A DNA stretch of 64,000 nucleotides. It comes from Paenibacillus kobensis NBRC 15729. Lineage in GTDB: Bacteria; Bacillota; Bacilli; Paenibacillales; Paenibacillaceae. The notes under the pieces are model-generated. The model had not been told where the DNA came from. It ran no database searches and was given only the letters and a program-made list of their open reading frames with translations. The position numbers were made by a program, and so were the translations under genes. Shown here in pieces: positions 36,721 to 46,358 of the stretch (position 1 is its first letter; the number at the start of each line of letters is the position of its first letter). The stretch is taken from contig NZ_BILZ01000014.1 in the NCBI RefSeq assembly GCF_004000825.1, positions 41,054-105,053 of the forward strand, read 5' to 3'.

Positions 36721-37622
36721 TGTTCATTCTCTCCCGATTGTTGTGACTTCCACATACGACCCGATGCCGAACGTTCACTCGCAATACGTTGCCTTCGCTC
36801 ACGCTCTTCCTCGTGAGCTTGATCATTCCCTTCAATTAATCCGGTAAACATGCGGTCGATCGTGAGATCAATCATTGCATTATGCTCGCAGCCATCTCGA
36901 ACATATGCAATTTGAACCGGATCTTTTTTGGAATAGTAAGTGGAGATTTTACGGACGAAAGCCCGATAATCTGGAACTCTCTCATTATCCAATGCCAGAA
37001 TAACATCCCCTCGAAGCAATCCCGCTTCATCGGCAGGACTCCCTGGAAAAACAGTGAGTAAGTAATTGCCTTCGGCAATACCAATCCCTGTCTCCACACT
37101 TTGCTCACTGTTTACCGTGCAATTGATTATCCCCATGCGAGGAAAGCTGAATAATTCTATCCGGAGATCTAAGCCGAGTTCCAACACGCTCTTCAGATTG
37201 TGCAAGGAACGTCGCCAGCCCATCTCCAAGCATTCCCTGAACCATTGGCCATAGGTATCGTTCTTATATCCGACGACCTCTAAGGTTAGCTTCGTAAATT
37301 CCCCTTCTGATTCAAAATAGTATGAGGTCGTCACCTCAAATAGCTCCATAATGCCCTCTGGCGTCATGGATTCATATCGATCCTTTAATCTAAACAAATG
37401 ATTCTCTTCACAATAGTCGACAGCGGCCCGGTTAACGATGTCACCATAATACAAAGTGTACTGATCTCCAGCCTTTGGCTGCTGCGGATCGCCGGTCGTT
37501 ATAACTTGATTGGTCAGGTAGCTGTTGCTACCTTCCGGCAGAACTACCGCACGCCACACATCCTCAATCGAAGACTCCAAATAAATGATATTAATTGATC
37601 GATCCTTCAAGCATCTAATCAC
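36717..37622 (-). CDS. SRPBCC (START/AHSA1-like) domain fused to a PDZ domain, second copy
   Basis: 301 residues, GTG start with GGGGG upstream. SRPBCC domain in residues ~1-165 (INIIYLESSIEDVWRAVV start, RECLEMGWRRSLHNLK final helix), PDZ domain ~175-265 (FPGSPADEAGLLRGDVILALDNERV), then a charged Arg/Glu-rich tail. Same order as the 12548 protein. Sandwiched between two cupin genes. Could bind the hydrophobic product for protection or present it to enzymes; the PDZ domain may bring it to a partner. Confidence 0.72.
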   Translation of the reverse strand: MIRCLKDRSINIIYLESSIEDVWRAVVLPEGSNSYLTNQVITTGDPQQPKAGDQYTLYYGDIVNRAAVDYCEENHLFRLKDRYESMTPEGIMELFEVTTSYYFESEGEFTKLTLEVVGYKNDTYGQWFRECLEMGWRRSLHNLKSVLELGLDLRIELFSFPRMGIINCTVNSEQSVETGIGIAEGNYLLTVFPGSPADEAGLLRGDVILALDNERVPDYRAFVRKISTYYSKKDPVQIAYVRDGCEHNAMIDLTIDRMFTGLIEGNDQAHEEERERRQRIASERSASGRMWKSQQSGENEQ

Positions 37623-37706
37623 TTTTTCGCCCCCTATATTAAATGTCGCATGCTGATTTCCTCTCGTTTGCTATTGCTTTATCTCCAAGAATAGACAACA
37701 TTCAAG

Positions 37707-38051
37707 TTATAATGAGACAAAATCATGCGTCTTGAAATCGTAATCAATATACATAAAAAAGATACAGCCTGTTTCGGTTGTGACTTCATGAGATACATTC
37801 CCATAAGCAGTCAGGAAATCTCCCCCGCTAAGAGGCTCTCCATTGAGAAGAGCTTCTCCCTCCAACAAATACGCCAGTTCCCGCCGAGGGTGTTCGTGCA
37901 TGGGTACGATACTCCCCGGAAGCAGCTTAAGAAGGAATACCATTCGCCCCGTCTCCTTCTCTTCCCACAAAAATGCCAGTTCTGTATTTTCAAAGAAACC
38001 AGCTTCCCACTTCGCACTCTGCGCAACTGTAATTAGATGATTAAGAGCCAT
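37707..38051 (-). CDS. Small cupin protein, paralogue of 36361
   Basis: 114 residues, AGGGAGG 5 bases before the ATG. Metal-site motifs PMHEHPRRELAYLLEGE and GDFLTAYGNVSHEV. Same length and layout as the other cupin, suggesting duplication and perhaps a heterodimer. Confidence 0.85.
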   Translation of the reverse strand: MALNHLITVAQSAKWEAGFFENTELAFLWEEKETGRMVFLLKLLPGSIVPMHEHPRRELAYLLEGEALLNGEPLSGGDFLTAYGNVSHEVTTETGCIFFMYIDYDFKTHDFVSL

Positions 38052-38074
38052 ACTGATCCTCCCTTATTTGTTTT

Positions 38075-39319
38075 TCAATCCGTCTTTTCAAACATGGCAG
38101 TTGCATGGAACCCCCCATATGCGGGTAACGATTTGATAGCACGCCGAATAGGTTTAGTCTGAATTTCTTGTGACAGCGGAAGCTCAGTCTGCCTATCTGG
38201 ATTATCATATTGCAACGTTGGAAGTATTTGATCCCGGTTCATACACTCTAGCATTAATACCGTTTCTATTAGTCCACTAGCTCCCAAGGTGTGCCCGAGA
38301 TAGCCCTTCAGTGCCATTACAGTTGGAATTGACAAGTAATTAAGGGAAAAAGCATTACGAATACTTTCTGCCTCATATCGATCCCAAAGCGTACTTCCAG
38401 CACCATGAGGCACCAGTAAGTCCAGTCCTTCAAGCGCCCATTGTGCCAATGTATCCGACAATACCTTAGTGTGTACGGCATCGACCGGGTTAGGAAATGT
38501 CATTCTCCAGCTTTCCTGTCGAGCTATTCCGCCTTTATATGAAATAGCATTGGTAAGATGCCGACGTCGACTCAAAGTAGCAGCCTTTTCTAATACAATT
38601 GCCGCCGCCCCATCACCTAGTACCGATCCGTCACGGTCACGGTCGAATGGACGGACTATCCCTGACCGTGAAATGAATCCTTTCTCCTGAAGCCATAAGT
38701 ATTTTGTTATATGAGCATAATCGGAACAAGCGATAACCACAGCGTCCGCAGAATCTGAATCAAGCAAATATTGAGCCATCAACAAGCCATACAAACCGGT
38801 AGCACAAGCATTGTTTATAACAAAGTTAGGTGCAGTTAAATTGAATATTTTGGATAAGTAAAACAAATAGGGGAATGTCTGAATTTGAAAGAAAGAGTCG
38901 CTATACTTATTAAAGGTTACGTTGCCTTCTTGCTGCCCCCTGAGCATAAGGTCGGCAAGTTTAGCCACCCCAAGATTCTCGTGGCCTAGAACGAGTGAAA
39001 TGCGGGAGGACCGGCACTCCAGGAGTCCAGCGTCCTCGAGTGCTTGTTGAATGGCTACTAAAGCCAAACTAAAGTCTGCATCCTGATCTAACGATTGCAT
39101 GCTTAGCCATTCATACGTGTCACGGTCTACCCAATCTCTCAAATTAATCTCTGGATGGGGATATACGGGATAGCGGTATGTTGTCCCATCTCCACAGACA
39201 TATTCTCGAATAATCGGCTTAGGTTCCTTAGCAAGCATTGATTTCCACGAGGTCTCAATTCCAATTCCATAGGCACCTATTAACGCTTTACCCGATACCA
39301 CCAAGTTTTCACTTCTCAT
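38075..39319 (-). CDS. Beta-ketoacyl synthase, second KS
   Basis: 414 residues, complete triad: C172 in NNACATG, H305 in VPHGAGST, K338/H343 in LKGYLGHTLGASG. More divergent at the N-terminus (KALIGAYGIG) than the 19114 KS. Overlaps the methyltransferase start by 4 bp, so a KS/methyltransferase pair is coupled. It may start or branch the chain, or form the second KS that many reducing type II systems have. Confidence 0.9.
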   Translation of the reverse strand: MRSENLVVSGKALIGAYGIGIETSWKSMLAKEPKPIIREYVCGDGTTYRYPVYPHPEINLRDWVDRDTYEWLSMQSLDQDADFSLALVAIQQALEDAGLLECRSSRISLVLGHENLGVAKLADLMLRGQQEGNVTFNKYSDSFFQIQTFPYLFYLSKIFNLTAPNFVINNACATGLYGLLMAQYLLDSDSADAVVIACSDYAHITKYLWLQEKGFISRSGIVRPFDRDRDGSVLGDGAAAIVLEKAATLSRRRHLTNAISYKGGIARQESWRMTFPNPVDAVHTKVLSDTLAQWALEGLDLLVPHGAGSTLWDRYEAESIRNAFSLNYLSIPTVMALKGYLGHTLGASGLIETVLMLECMNRDQILPTLQYDNPDRQTELPLSQEIQTKPIRRAIKSLPAYGGFHATAMFEKTD

Positions 39320-40368
39320 TGATTAACCCCGGAGATCAAGGCGCCCCTCATCGCATTGCCGTCGTTGATTACCACTTGGACATCATTAAAGCCCGCAGCC
39401 CTCATAGCCGCATCCCAGTCTTGTGGAGTAAGAAAACCGAAGCCAGTTGGCTGTCCAGCTGTGTTTTGTAGGATATTAAACCCCGGAATTAAGGAGAAAA
39501 TAAATTCTTGATGCATGTACCTCCCTATTTCTGATCTTACGCACTCCGAAAGAATCAGTACTCCTGAATGAGTCAGCCTTTGTCGGATATCACTTAATGC
39601 CTGCCGCACATCCTTTGCACAATGCAATACATTTACAGCATAAATAACGTCATAGCGTTGACCATCATCTTGCCACTGTGCGTCAATATCAAGCTTCCCT
39701 GACTCGATATTGATGGTTGGGAATCTTTTGTGAAGTTCTTTAGCAGCTAAACGAGCCAAAGAGGGGCTTCGATCGGTTAAATACACTTGCCCTGAAAATG
39801 CACACTTTTTTGTTGTTTTATCCATGGCAGCTATAGCAGCAGAACCGTAACCTGCACCTAACTCTAGCACCTTATCATTCACACCAATGACAGAGGACAA
39901 AAACTCGGCTAACCATTGGTTATGCACGCTATACAGGCCATGTTCATTACTAAAATATGCTTCCCACATCGAACGCCCCTCGTTGGGCATGAGTAATCGA
40001 AGAATATTAGTTCGCCCTCGCAAAATGTCACCCCAACTTGCTTCGACGACATCAATAACCGCCAAGGATGAACCTATATTTATAGAATTTGGAGTAAAAG
40101 ACACCTCTTCTATTTGCTTCAACGAGTATTCTCCACCCCAATAAGACAAGGCTCCCTTTTGTACAAGAAACTCTAGCGCCCATTGTATAATCGGCTCGGC
40201 CCAGGTTAGGCCTTCGACTTTACGTATAACCGCTTGCGCATCTAGCGGTCGATCAAAGGTAATTCCCTCTCTACTCAAAGAGCGAAGGATCGCATTTGCC
40301 GTATAGCGTTCAACGTATTCAAATGCTAGATGATATTCCTTTGTGAACAAGTGTGAAGAACTACCCAC
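39316..40368 (-). CDS. SAM-dependent methyltransferase (PKS-type, two-domain)
   Basis: 350 residues, GTG start with GGGGGAG upstream. An N-terminal helical region (~1-150) precedes a class I MT domain: VLELGAGYGSAAIA (motif I, about 168-181), LTDRSPSL (motif II), YDVIYAVNVLHCAKD (motif IV). This layout resembles C-methyltransferase domains of PKSs; coupling to the KS gene suggests methylation of the carrier-bound chain. O-methylation cannot be excluded. Confidence 0.82.
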   Translation of the reverse strand: MGSSSHLFTKEYHLAFEYVERYTANAILRSLSREGITFDRPLDAQAVIRKVEGLTWAEPIIQWALEFLVQKGALSYWGGEYSLKQIEEVSFTPNSINIGSSLAVIDVVEASWGDILRGRTNILRLLMPNEGRSMWEAYFSNEHGLYSVHNQWLAEFLSSVIGVNDKVLELGAGYGSAAIAAMDKTTKKCAFSGQVYLTDRSPSLARLAAKELHKRFPTINIESGKLDIDAQWQDDGQRYDVIYAVNVLHCAKDVRQALSDIRQRLTHSGVLILSECVRSEIGRYMHQEFIFSLIPGFNILQNTAGQPTGFGFLTPQDWDAAMRAAGFNDVQVVINDGNAMRGALISGVNQ

Positions 40369-40412
40369 TTACTCACTCCCCCTTTTCTACGAATAAGCTT
40401 ATTTTCCACCTG

Positions 40413-41150
40413 CTACTTTTTAAAAGCATGCATGACTGTTCGCAAGCTTGTCCGGTTGTAAGGTGCTTGATTTAATCCCCCATAGATCTCTATGGTTTGA
40501 AACCCCGCCGTTTCTTGCATTCGGATCAATTCTCTAACGGAATACATCCTGAAATCCAACACAGTCTCCTTTAATTGCCCCTTATCCTGCCATTGAACGA
40601 TTTCCGTCCATCTGCCTGTCCGGTCATTGAAGCGACGATTAGTCCACACATAAGTATCACCCATATTCTGCCATATTTTTTCCGTTAAATTATTGATTTT
40701 AAACTCCCGGTTCTCGACATCCTGAACAAATTGTCCTTTTGGCTTAAGCGATTCGTAGATGCTCTTAATAATTTGCTCGTCTTCTTCTTCCTTGGGTACA
40801 TAACCGAAGGCAGTCCCCAAGTTAATAACCGCGTCAAACGTGTCAGGCATTTTCAGTTGCCTCATGTCTGCTTGAATAAACTCAATGTCAACCTTTTCAT
40901 CGACTGCCCGTTGCTTTGCGCGGTTTATCAATGCCGCTGCCCCGTCATAACCGGTCACGCGAAATCCCATTTTTGCAAGCGGTATGGCAATGCGCCCCTG
41001 CCCACAGCCCAAATCCAAAATGCGATCCCCTGCCTTTAGGTTAAGAATAGCAATCAAATCCTTCACTTCCTGCTGGGTACGCTCCATCGTCAAGATCGAC
41101 TCCGAAAAAGCCAAGTAATCCATGTCAAAAAATTGTTTCCATGCTTCCAT
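40413..41150 (-). CDS. Class I SAM-dependent methyltransferase
   Basis: 245 residues, AAGGAG about 8 bases upstream of the ATG. Motif I ILDLGCGQGRIAIPLAKMG (about 44-62), then GYDGAAALI and FDAVINLGTAFGY. Cytosolic small-molecule methyltransferase; sugar O-methylation or chain methylation are both open. Confidence 0.87.
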   Translation of the reverse strand: MEAWKQFFDMDYLAFSESILTMERTQQEVKDLIAILNLKAGDRILDLGCGQGRIAIPLAKMGFRVTGYDGAAALINRAKQRAVDEKVDIEFIQADMRQLKMPDTFDAVINLGTAFGYVPKEEEDEQIIKSIYESLKPKGQFVQDVENREFKINNLTEKIWQNMGDTYVWTNRRFNDRTGRWTEIVQWQDKGQLKETVLDFRMYSVRELIRMQETAGFQTIEIYGGLNQAPYNRTSLRTVMHAFKK

Positions 41151-41175
41151 ATGATCTTCTCCTTTACGTGGATGT

Positions 41176-41952
41176 TTATGACAGAAACATTTGATCGATA
41201 CTGTGTCTTCTATTCAATTTTCTAGAAACCAGCTTGCCCTCACTGTTTACAAGCGACTGATGCTGCACAAATACGCTTTCCGTTTTCTCCCCCACGAAAT
41301 GGGTTACAAACGCTTGCCGAAAATGATGGTCCGTCCGATTCGGTCCAGATCCATGTAATGTAAACCCATCAAATAGAACGACATCTCCAGGCAATGTTTG
41401 CAATGAGACAGTCTTATAACCTTCCGGGATTCTGACGGACTGTCCATAGGCTCTGCGGTCACCAGGCAACCGTGGTGGCAGCAGCCCCAATTTGTGAGTA
41501 CGCGGAACCATAAGCAATCCTCCGTTATCCGGGCCAGAGGCATCAACACTGACCCATACTCCAACAACTTTTGGGGGATATGCTCCGATATCATAATTAT
41601 CCTGATGGAACGGAATTCCCCTCGCCGTAGGCGGCTTAAAAAAATACGTGCAGCCAACGGCCAGCGGTTCATCTTCTAGCAACTGTTGTGCAAGCCTATA
41701 ATTGATCTCATTAATCAAGCACCGTTTAACATCCTCATTTGTCTCATGCTCTCCGCGAAGTGGGGGAAAAAGCACTTCTAACGGGCGATCACTTTGTACA
41801 ATGATTTTGCCTTGCTCTAACAGGTTTAACCAGACCTTATGGTACGTTTGCCGAATAGACTCAAGATAAGCCAATCCATGCCTCTCCCTTAGAACAAGGT
41901 ATCCCTCATCTTTAAAGAAACGCTTCTCCTCATCAGTAATGAGCGCATTCAC
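41176..41952 (-). CDS. PhyH-family Fe(II)/2-oxoglutarate dioxygenase
   Basis: 258 residues, GTG start with AGGAAGG upstream. Iron triad present: HQD (H116, D118) and LHGSGPN (H200), with Arg about 12 residues later (FRQAF) for 2-oxoglutarate. It should hydroxylate, desaturate, epoxidise or even halogenate; halogenases lack the Asp, so this is likely an oxygenase. One of four intact family members here. Confidence 0.9.
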   Translation of the reverse strand: MNALITDEEKRFFKDEGYLVLRERHGLAYLESIRQTYHKVWLNLLEQGKIIVQSDRPLEVLFPPLRGEHETNEDVKRCLINEINYRLAQQLLEDEPLAVGCTYFFKPPTARGIPFHQDNYDIGAYPPKVVGVWVSVDASGPDNGGLLMVPRTHKLGLLPPRLPGDRRAYGQSVRIPEGYKTVSLQTLPGDVVLFDGFTLHGSGPNRTDHHFRQAFVTHFVGEKTESVFVQHQSLVNSEGKLVSRKLNRRHSIDQMFLS

Positions 41953-41955
41953 AGG

Positions 41956-42207
41956 CTAATCCTTCCTATTAGGCTCAGTGCCTAATGCTTTTTGCACATA
42001 GTCGAAAATATCCCAGAGTACATGCAGCTCATCCAAATTCATATCTGCATGCAATAAATCAACATTATGCATGATTTCAAGTTCGATAAGCATTTCGACA
42101 ACGTGTGTGGAGTCAAGCCCCAATTCTGCTATTGACGACTCCATGACAATATCCGTTCGGCCGGCAATTTCGCCAATCACTTTCAAAAAATCTTCGGTTT
42201 GCATCAT
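41956..42207 (-). CDS. Acyl carrier protein
   Basis: 83 residues from the first of two adjacent ATGs at 42207 (GGGAGC about 8 bases upstream), which avoids overlap with the GT1 stop at 42212. Phosphopantetheine Ser33 in LGLDSTHVVEML. Four bases from the PhyH gene, which may act on its acyl chain. Confidence 0.87.
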   Translation of the reverse strand: MMQTEDFLKVIGEIAGRTDIVMESSIAELGLDSTHVVEMLIELEIMHNVDLLHADMNLDELHVLWDIFDYVQKALGTEPNRKD

Positions 42208-42211
42208 AAAT

Positions 42212-43360
42212 TTAACTGCTCCCTTCCAGAAATTGTTCAACAGCATCAGCCGCTACCTGGTTTGCCGGAGGACTCTCCCTCAAGCGACTCGCCAATCGGA
42301 GGGCATTCTGCTTGTACGCAGGATTGTTCAATACCTGTTGTACTGTAGACCAAAGATTAATTTCGTTTATGATCTGCGGCTCCATTAATACGCCTGAACC
42401 AAATTCCAGTACTTTGTCTGCTAGAATGCGATGATCGGATCCTAGGGGGATGACTATCATTGGGATGCCGTGCAGCATTACTCGTTGTAATGTGCTGCAG
42501 CCTCCATGTGTAATAACGAGATCAGTATTAGAAAGTGCGGCATCATGCAGAGGATAATCAGTGGAATACTCAATGTTGCCGGTCGTTTCGTTGGAATCCA
42601 ACGGACGAAATTGCGCAGAGATTGTAACTTTAAGCGATTTGGAGTTCAAGCCCTGCAAGCATGCATTCAAATATCGGCGAGTATGTTCCTCGAATTTCGG
42701 GCGGTCGGTAATGGAGGTCGTACAAATGAGGATTCGCGGGATCAGCGATTCGGAGTCTTCCTGCTGTGCAAGTGGCAGCTCGACACCGCAAGGACCTACA
42801 AATTTCATCCCAGGTATCGAGTAGTTATCCGGTAAAACATTCATTTGAGGGTATGTCATAACCAGATGAAGGTATGGGGATGCACCCGCTAAATCTCCTC
42901 TGGTTCGATACCCTCCATTCAATAAACGAAGACCAAGCTCCCTTCTGAATTCATTGAGTTGATCCCGGTACATAACGCGCAGTCGGTCATTAGCGCGAAT
43001 ACTTCCCGGAACTTGCTCGTCAGAAAGCAGTACCGTTGTTTGAAAACTAATCCAAGGCAAATTCAGGTGCTCGGCAACATAGGCAGGTGCACTCATCGCT
43101 GAGTCGCATACGAAACACTCAAAGAAGTAAATGGAATGAATCAAGAGTATTTCCCGACCAACTTGACCGATCTTCTTGTCCGGGAACTCATCCTCCCGCA
43201 GTTCGTGAAACGTCATCTTTTCTTTTTCCGCTAGGTGACGGATATCGGGATGGCCAAGTAAATGCACTTCATGTCCACGACGTTTCAATTCCCTCCCCAA
43301 ACCCAATGCAGGAATAAGGTGACCTAAAAGTCGTTGACTAACAATTGCGAACTTCGTCAT
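42212..43360 (-). CDS. GT1-family (macroside/antibiotic-type, GT-B) glycosyltransferase
   Basis: 382 residues. N-terminal QRLLGHLIPALGLGRELKRRGHEV and the donor-site ITHGGCSTLQRVMLHGIPMIVIPLGSDH (about 294-322) identify a UGT/MGT-type enzyme, different in detail from the 28551 and 57236 pair. Starts inside the M29 peptidase stop (ATGA). Attaches a sugar to a small aglycone. Confidence 0.9.
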   Translation of the reverse strand: MTKFAIVSQRLLGHLIPALGLGRELKRRGHEVHLLGHPDIRHLAEKEKMTFHELREDEFPDKKIGQVGREILLIHSIYFFECFVCDSAMSAPAYVAEHLNLPWISFQTTVLLSDEQVPGSIRANDRLRVMYRDQLNEFRRELGLRLLNGGYRTRGDLAGASPYLHLVMTYPQMNVLPDNYSIPGMKFVGPCGVELPLAQQEDSESLIPRILICTTSITDRPKFEEHTRRYLNACLQGLNSKSLKVTISAQFRPLDSNETTGNIEYSTDYPLHDAALSNTDLVITHGGCSTLQRVMLHGIPMIVIPLGSDHRILADKVLEFGSGVLMEPQIINEINLWSTVQQVLNNPAYKQNALRLASRLRESPPANQVAADAVEQFLEGSS

Positions 43361-44472
43361 GTGGCGTTCAAACTCCTTAAGTCATTAAGCGATATCAATT
43401 CCGGACAAACAAAGACCCCGTTGCGATTGATAAGCTTGCCATCAAAGTAAAGCTCGCCTCCACCGTATTTTTCCGATAAGCAAAGCACGAAGTCGAGATG
43501 GATATTAGACTCGTTTCCATTGTAAGCCATTGGATACGATTGCCCTAAAGCAAGATGGATACTTCCGAACATTTTCTCATCAAACAATATGTTTCCCATA
43601 GGCTTTTGAATATAAGGGTTTAGGCCGATTCCAAACTCGCCTATATATCTTCCCCCGCTATTCCCATCCAATAATTGAATTAATTCATCACGATTAGAAC
43701 ACTGGATATCGACGACCTTTCCGTTCTGGAAAGTCATTTTGACCTTTTGGAACTTTAGGCCGGCTATAGATGTCGGCACATTGAATGATATCGTCCCTTC
43801 CGTGCTATCTATTACCGGGGCCGTAAAGACCTCCCCATCGGGTAGATTAAACTGCCCATCGCAAACATATGGGGCCGTCCTTATTAAGCGGAAAGTTAAA
43901 TCCGTCTCAGGAGCGACAATTCGCACTTCTTTCGTATAGGTCATCAGCTGTACGAGCGGTTCTACTGAGAGTGCCCATTGTTTATAATTCATACAGCAGG
44001 CTTCCATAAACAATTGGTACAATCCATCGCTGCTCATCTCTGCATGTTGTGCCATACTGGGAGTTGGAGCGCGTAACACGATCCACTTGGGAATCTTGGA
44101 AACACTCTCTTGAAACGGGACGACAAAGTGTTCATAATATAGCTGCATTTTCTCGGGGGCAATATCATTAAGCTCAAATGAGTTCGATTCACTGCGAATA
44201 CCGATATAGGCATCCACCTCTTGCAATCGTGCAAGTTCTGTGCTCGCCCATCGATCCAGTTGGACCATAGAGCATTGTTCAATTATCGCTTTGTGCTCCC
44301 TTTCGGGACAATTCCGATAATAAGGAAAAGCTCCTGCTTCATAAATTTCGTGGATTAATGCCTCAACGAGTTCATGGGCTTCCCCGGCTATATCTATAAA
44401 TACGTGTTGTCCAGACTCCACCTGAAGCGAGTCAATAATTACAGTACGAGCTAATAGTTGATAATTCATCAT
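43357..44472 (-). CDS. M29-type (AmpS-like) metalloaminopeptidase
   Basis: 371 residues from the ATG at 44472 (GGGAGGG about 9 bases upstream). The C-terminal half has the family metal ligands: GEFGIGLNP (Glu), GSIHLALG (His), HLDFVLC (His/Asp). Family members remove N-terminal amino acids. In this operon it could remove an aminoacyl group installed by the BtrH-like enzymes, or recycle a shunt. The start touches the previous stop (TAATG). Confidence 0.82.
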   Translation of the reverse strand: MMNYQLLARTVIIDSLQVESGQHVFIDIAGEAHELVEALIHEIYEAGAFPYYRNCPEREHKAIIEQCSMVQLDRWASTELARLQEVDAYIGIRSESNSFELNDIAPEKMQLYYEHFVVPFQESVSKIPKWIVLRAPTPSMAQHAEMSSDGLYQLFMEACCMNYKQWALSVEPLVQLMTYTKEVRIVAPETDLTFRLIRTAPYVCDGQFNLPDGEVFTAPVIDSTEGTISFNVPTSIAGLKFQKVKMTFQNGKVVDIQCSNRDELIQLLDGNSGGRYIGEFGIGLNPYIQKPMGNILFDEKMFGSIHLALGQSYPMAYNGNESNIHLDFVLCLSEKYGGGELYFDGKLINRNGVFVCPELISLNDLRSLNAT

Positions 44473-45485
44473 TATTCGCTTCCCTCCCACTCGCTTAAAT
44501 ACCGAATCCAACGGACTTCTTGTTCATGTGCATTATACAGATGCCCGATCATAACGGATTGATACTCTCGGTGAGGTTGCCGCCTCCACTTCATGATGAC
44601 TCCTATGACCAACGACCACATTCTGCATACAGAATGCAGCAGATTTTTCCCTTCGTCGCTAAACAAATTGTTTTGTAACGCATAGGACTTCCATACCTCG
44701 CGCAATCTTCGAAAATAATGAACATCAAACTCCATACGCTCTAATTCGGGAATTAATTCTTCAGGCGCTTTTCGGGACAACTCGTTGATAAACGTTCTTA
44801 ACTGATGTAACCCTCCTTGTTCTGCCATCCCGATAACCGAGAATTCAGATAAACGACGCAGCTGACTCATGCTGGACTCTCTTCGATCAGGATCATAATC
44901 CAGCAAAGCAACTCCTTCTCCCACCCCCCATTCAGATACTAGATGGTCCCACTGCACGAATCCAAGCGATCCAGAAAAGTAAGGATGATTCCCCTTATCA
45001 TCAAACAACCAAATGCCATCCTCCTCACAATGAATTACCAACGACCAATGTATGATGTCATGTCTTTGGTAATAAGAGCAGAACGGCTTATTGAATGCTT
45101 TATAGTATAATAAACAGTACCCTTCATCCTGGACAGCTTGGGTGATAAATTGAATCAGTGGTTGCCTATCGCTAATTGCATGAGAATTGACTCGCCAGCC
45201 ATGTTCCAGCGGATATTCAGTCCTACGCAACAAAAATCCGCGATGCTCACAATCCCAAGGATGTAGAAATACTCTAGTCGGCTCTGGCTCTCCCTTCCAT
45301 GACAGCACTTCCTTAACTGCCAATTCTTTACAGTCTAGATTGCGATTGCATAGACCATGTTTGTCTGGATACCTCCAGTCGGTAATCTGTCCATTTGCAA
45401 ATAGCGATTTTGCCAAGCTATCATCTCGTAAAAGAGAGATATCCATGTCTTTCAAATCCCCCCTTCCCTTTTTTTCGAGGCACAC
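44472..45485 (-). CDS. BtrH-like (C39-peptidase-fold) acyltransferase-type protein
   Basis: About 337 residues. Start uncertain: the GTG at 45485 has AAGGAG 8 bases upstream directly after the previous stop; an ATG at 45446 is an alternative. Pattern of the BtrH N-terminal fold: early Cys (LCNRNLDCKEL, C46 or C52), IIHWSLVIHC (H146) and WLFDDKG (D162/163), then a helical C-terminal region. Less typical than the 7362 protein. Presumed transfer of an acyl or aminoacyl group from a carrier protein; substrate unknown. Confidence 0.58.
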   Translation of the reverse strand: MCLEKKGRGDLKDMDISLLRDDSLAKSLFANGQITDWRYPDKHGLCNRNLDCKELAVKEVLSWKGEPEPTRVFLHPWDCEHRGFLLRRTEYPLEHGWRVNSHAISDRQPLIQFITQAVQDEGYCLLYYKAFNKPFCSYYQRHDIIHWSLVIHCEEDGIWLFDDKGNHPYFSGSLGFVQWDHLVSEWGVGEGVALLDYDPDRRESSMSQLRRLSEFSVIGMAEQGGLHQLRTFINELSRKAPEELIPELERMEFDVHYFRRLREVWKSYALQNNLFSDEGKNLLHSVCRMWSLVIGVIMKWRRQPHREYQSVMIGHLYNAHEQEVRWIRYLSEWEGSE

Positions 45486-45503
45486 TGCCACTCCTTAATG
45501 GCC

Positions 45504-46358
45504 TTAATTGCTTTGAATCAATCCCGATATGGCTTCCACTAGCCAATCCATGGCCTTCGGATGCTGAAAATAATATGTCACACCAGGGATCTGAAACACC
45601 TCGGCATTAGTCCATTCTAGACATGTCGACCGTAACGTATCGTCCCGTTCCCCGATAAAAACATACGTTTTTCCACCAGAGAGTGTTTCGGGAGTGACCT
45701 CTAACATTGAATCAAGCTCTTTCAGCATCGTCTCGGACAGACATTGTCCATGCAAATAAATCATATGAGCTCCAAGTCGGAGGAAGTAGTCAACATGTCT
45801 CTCATCAAAGTCACTCAATGTGTAATAATCCACGCCTGGCGCTAATAAGCTTGTATCAACGAACTTTTCTAGCGCTAGTTGGCGGAGTAAATCGTGATCG
45901 AAAAGATCATATATACTCGGCATGCCGACTAATGGAGGGGAGATAAGTATTGTGTCGCATATAATATCGGGCTGATACAGCGTGATCTGTGCTGCAGCCC
46001 TTATAGCAATGACGGCTCCAAGCGCATGTCCCACCAACATAATTTTCCGGCACTCGCCGTAAGTCCCGTTAACCTCATTTATGACCTCGACCGTATCCTC
46101 TATCATAGTTGTTATTGTCGCATTTTCCAGATTCCCGGCACTGTCGCCATGCCCGCGGTAATCAAATTGTACGACGCGGCAATTCGAGGAAACGAGTTCC
46201 TTCCTTAGTGAGGAGAACATATAATTTTTCTCACTCATTGCTTGTCCCAAGCCAGGAAGTAGCACAATTAGCGAATTAACCGGAGCTAATGGGTTATTAG
46301 GCTCCTGAATAATTCCTATCATGTTCTTCTCCCGTCCTAGTCGCACTTGTTGCCACAT
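45504..46358 (-). CDS. Alpha/beta hydrolase with Ala in place of the nucleophile
   Basis: 284 residues, AAGGAG 8 bases before the ATG at 46358. Typical fold (LLPGLGQ oxyanion region, QFDYRGHGDS, then VGHALG), but the elbow reads GHALG: Ala112 where Ser is expected. So it is not a standard esterase. It overlaps the active hydrolase gene by 62 bp, suggesting a pseudoenzyme partner or a substrate-binding/cyclase role. An ATG at 46322 is an alternative start. Confidence 0.83.
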   Translation of the reverse strand: MWQQVRLGREKNMIGIIQEPNNPLAPVNSLIVLLPGLGQAMSEKNYMFSSLRKELVSSNCRVVQFDYRGHGDSAGNLENATITTMIEDTVEVINEVNGTYGECRKIMLVGHALGAVIAIRAAAQITLYQPDIICDTILISPPLVGMPSIYDLFDHDLLRQLALEKFVDTSLLAPGVDYYTLSDFDERHVDYFLRLGAHMIYLHGQCLSETMLKELDSMLEVTPETLSGGKTYVFIGERDDTLRSTCLEWTNAEVFQIPGVTYYFQHPKAMDWLVEAISGLIQSN

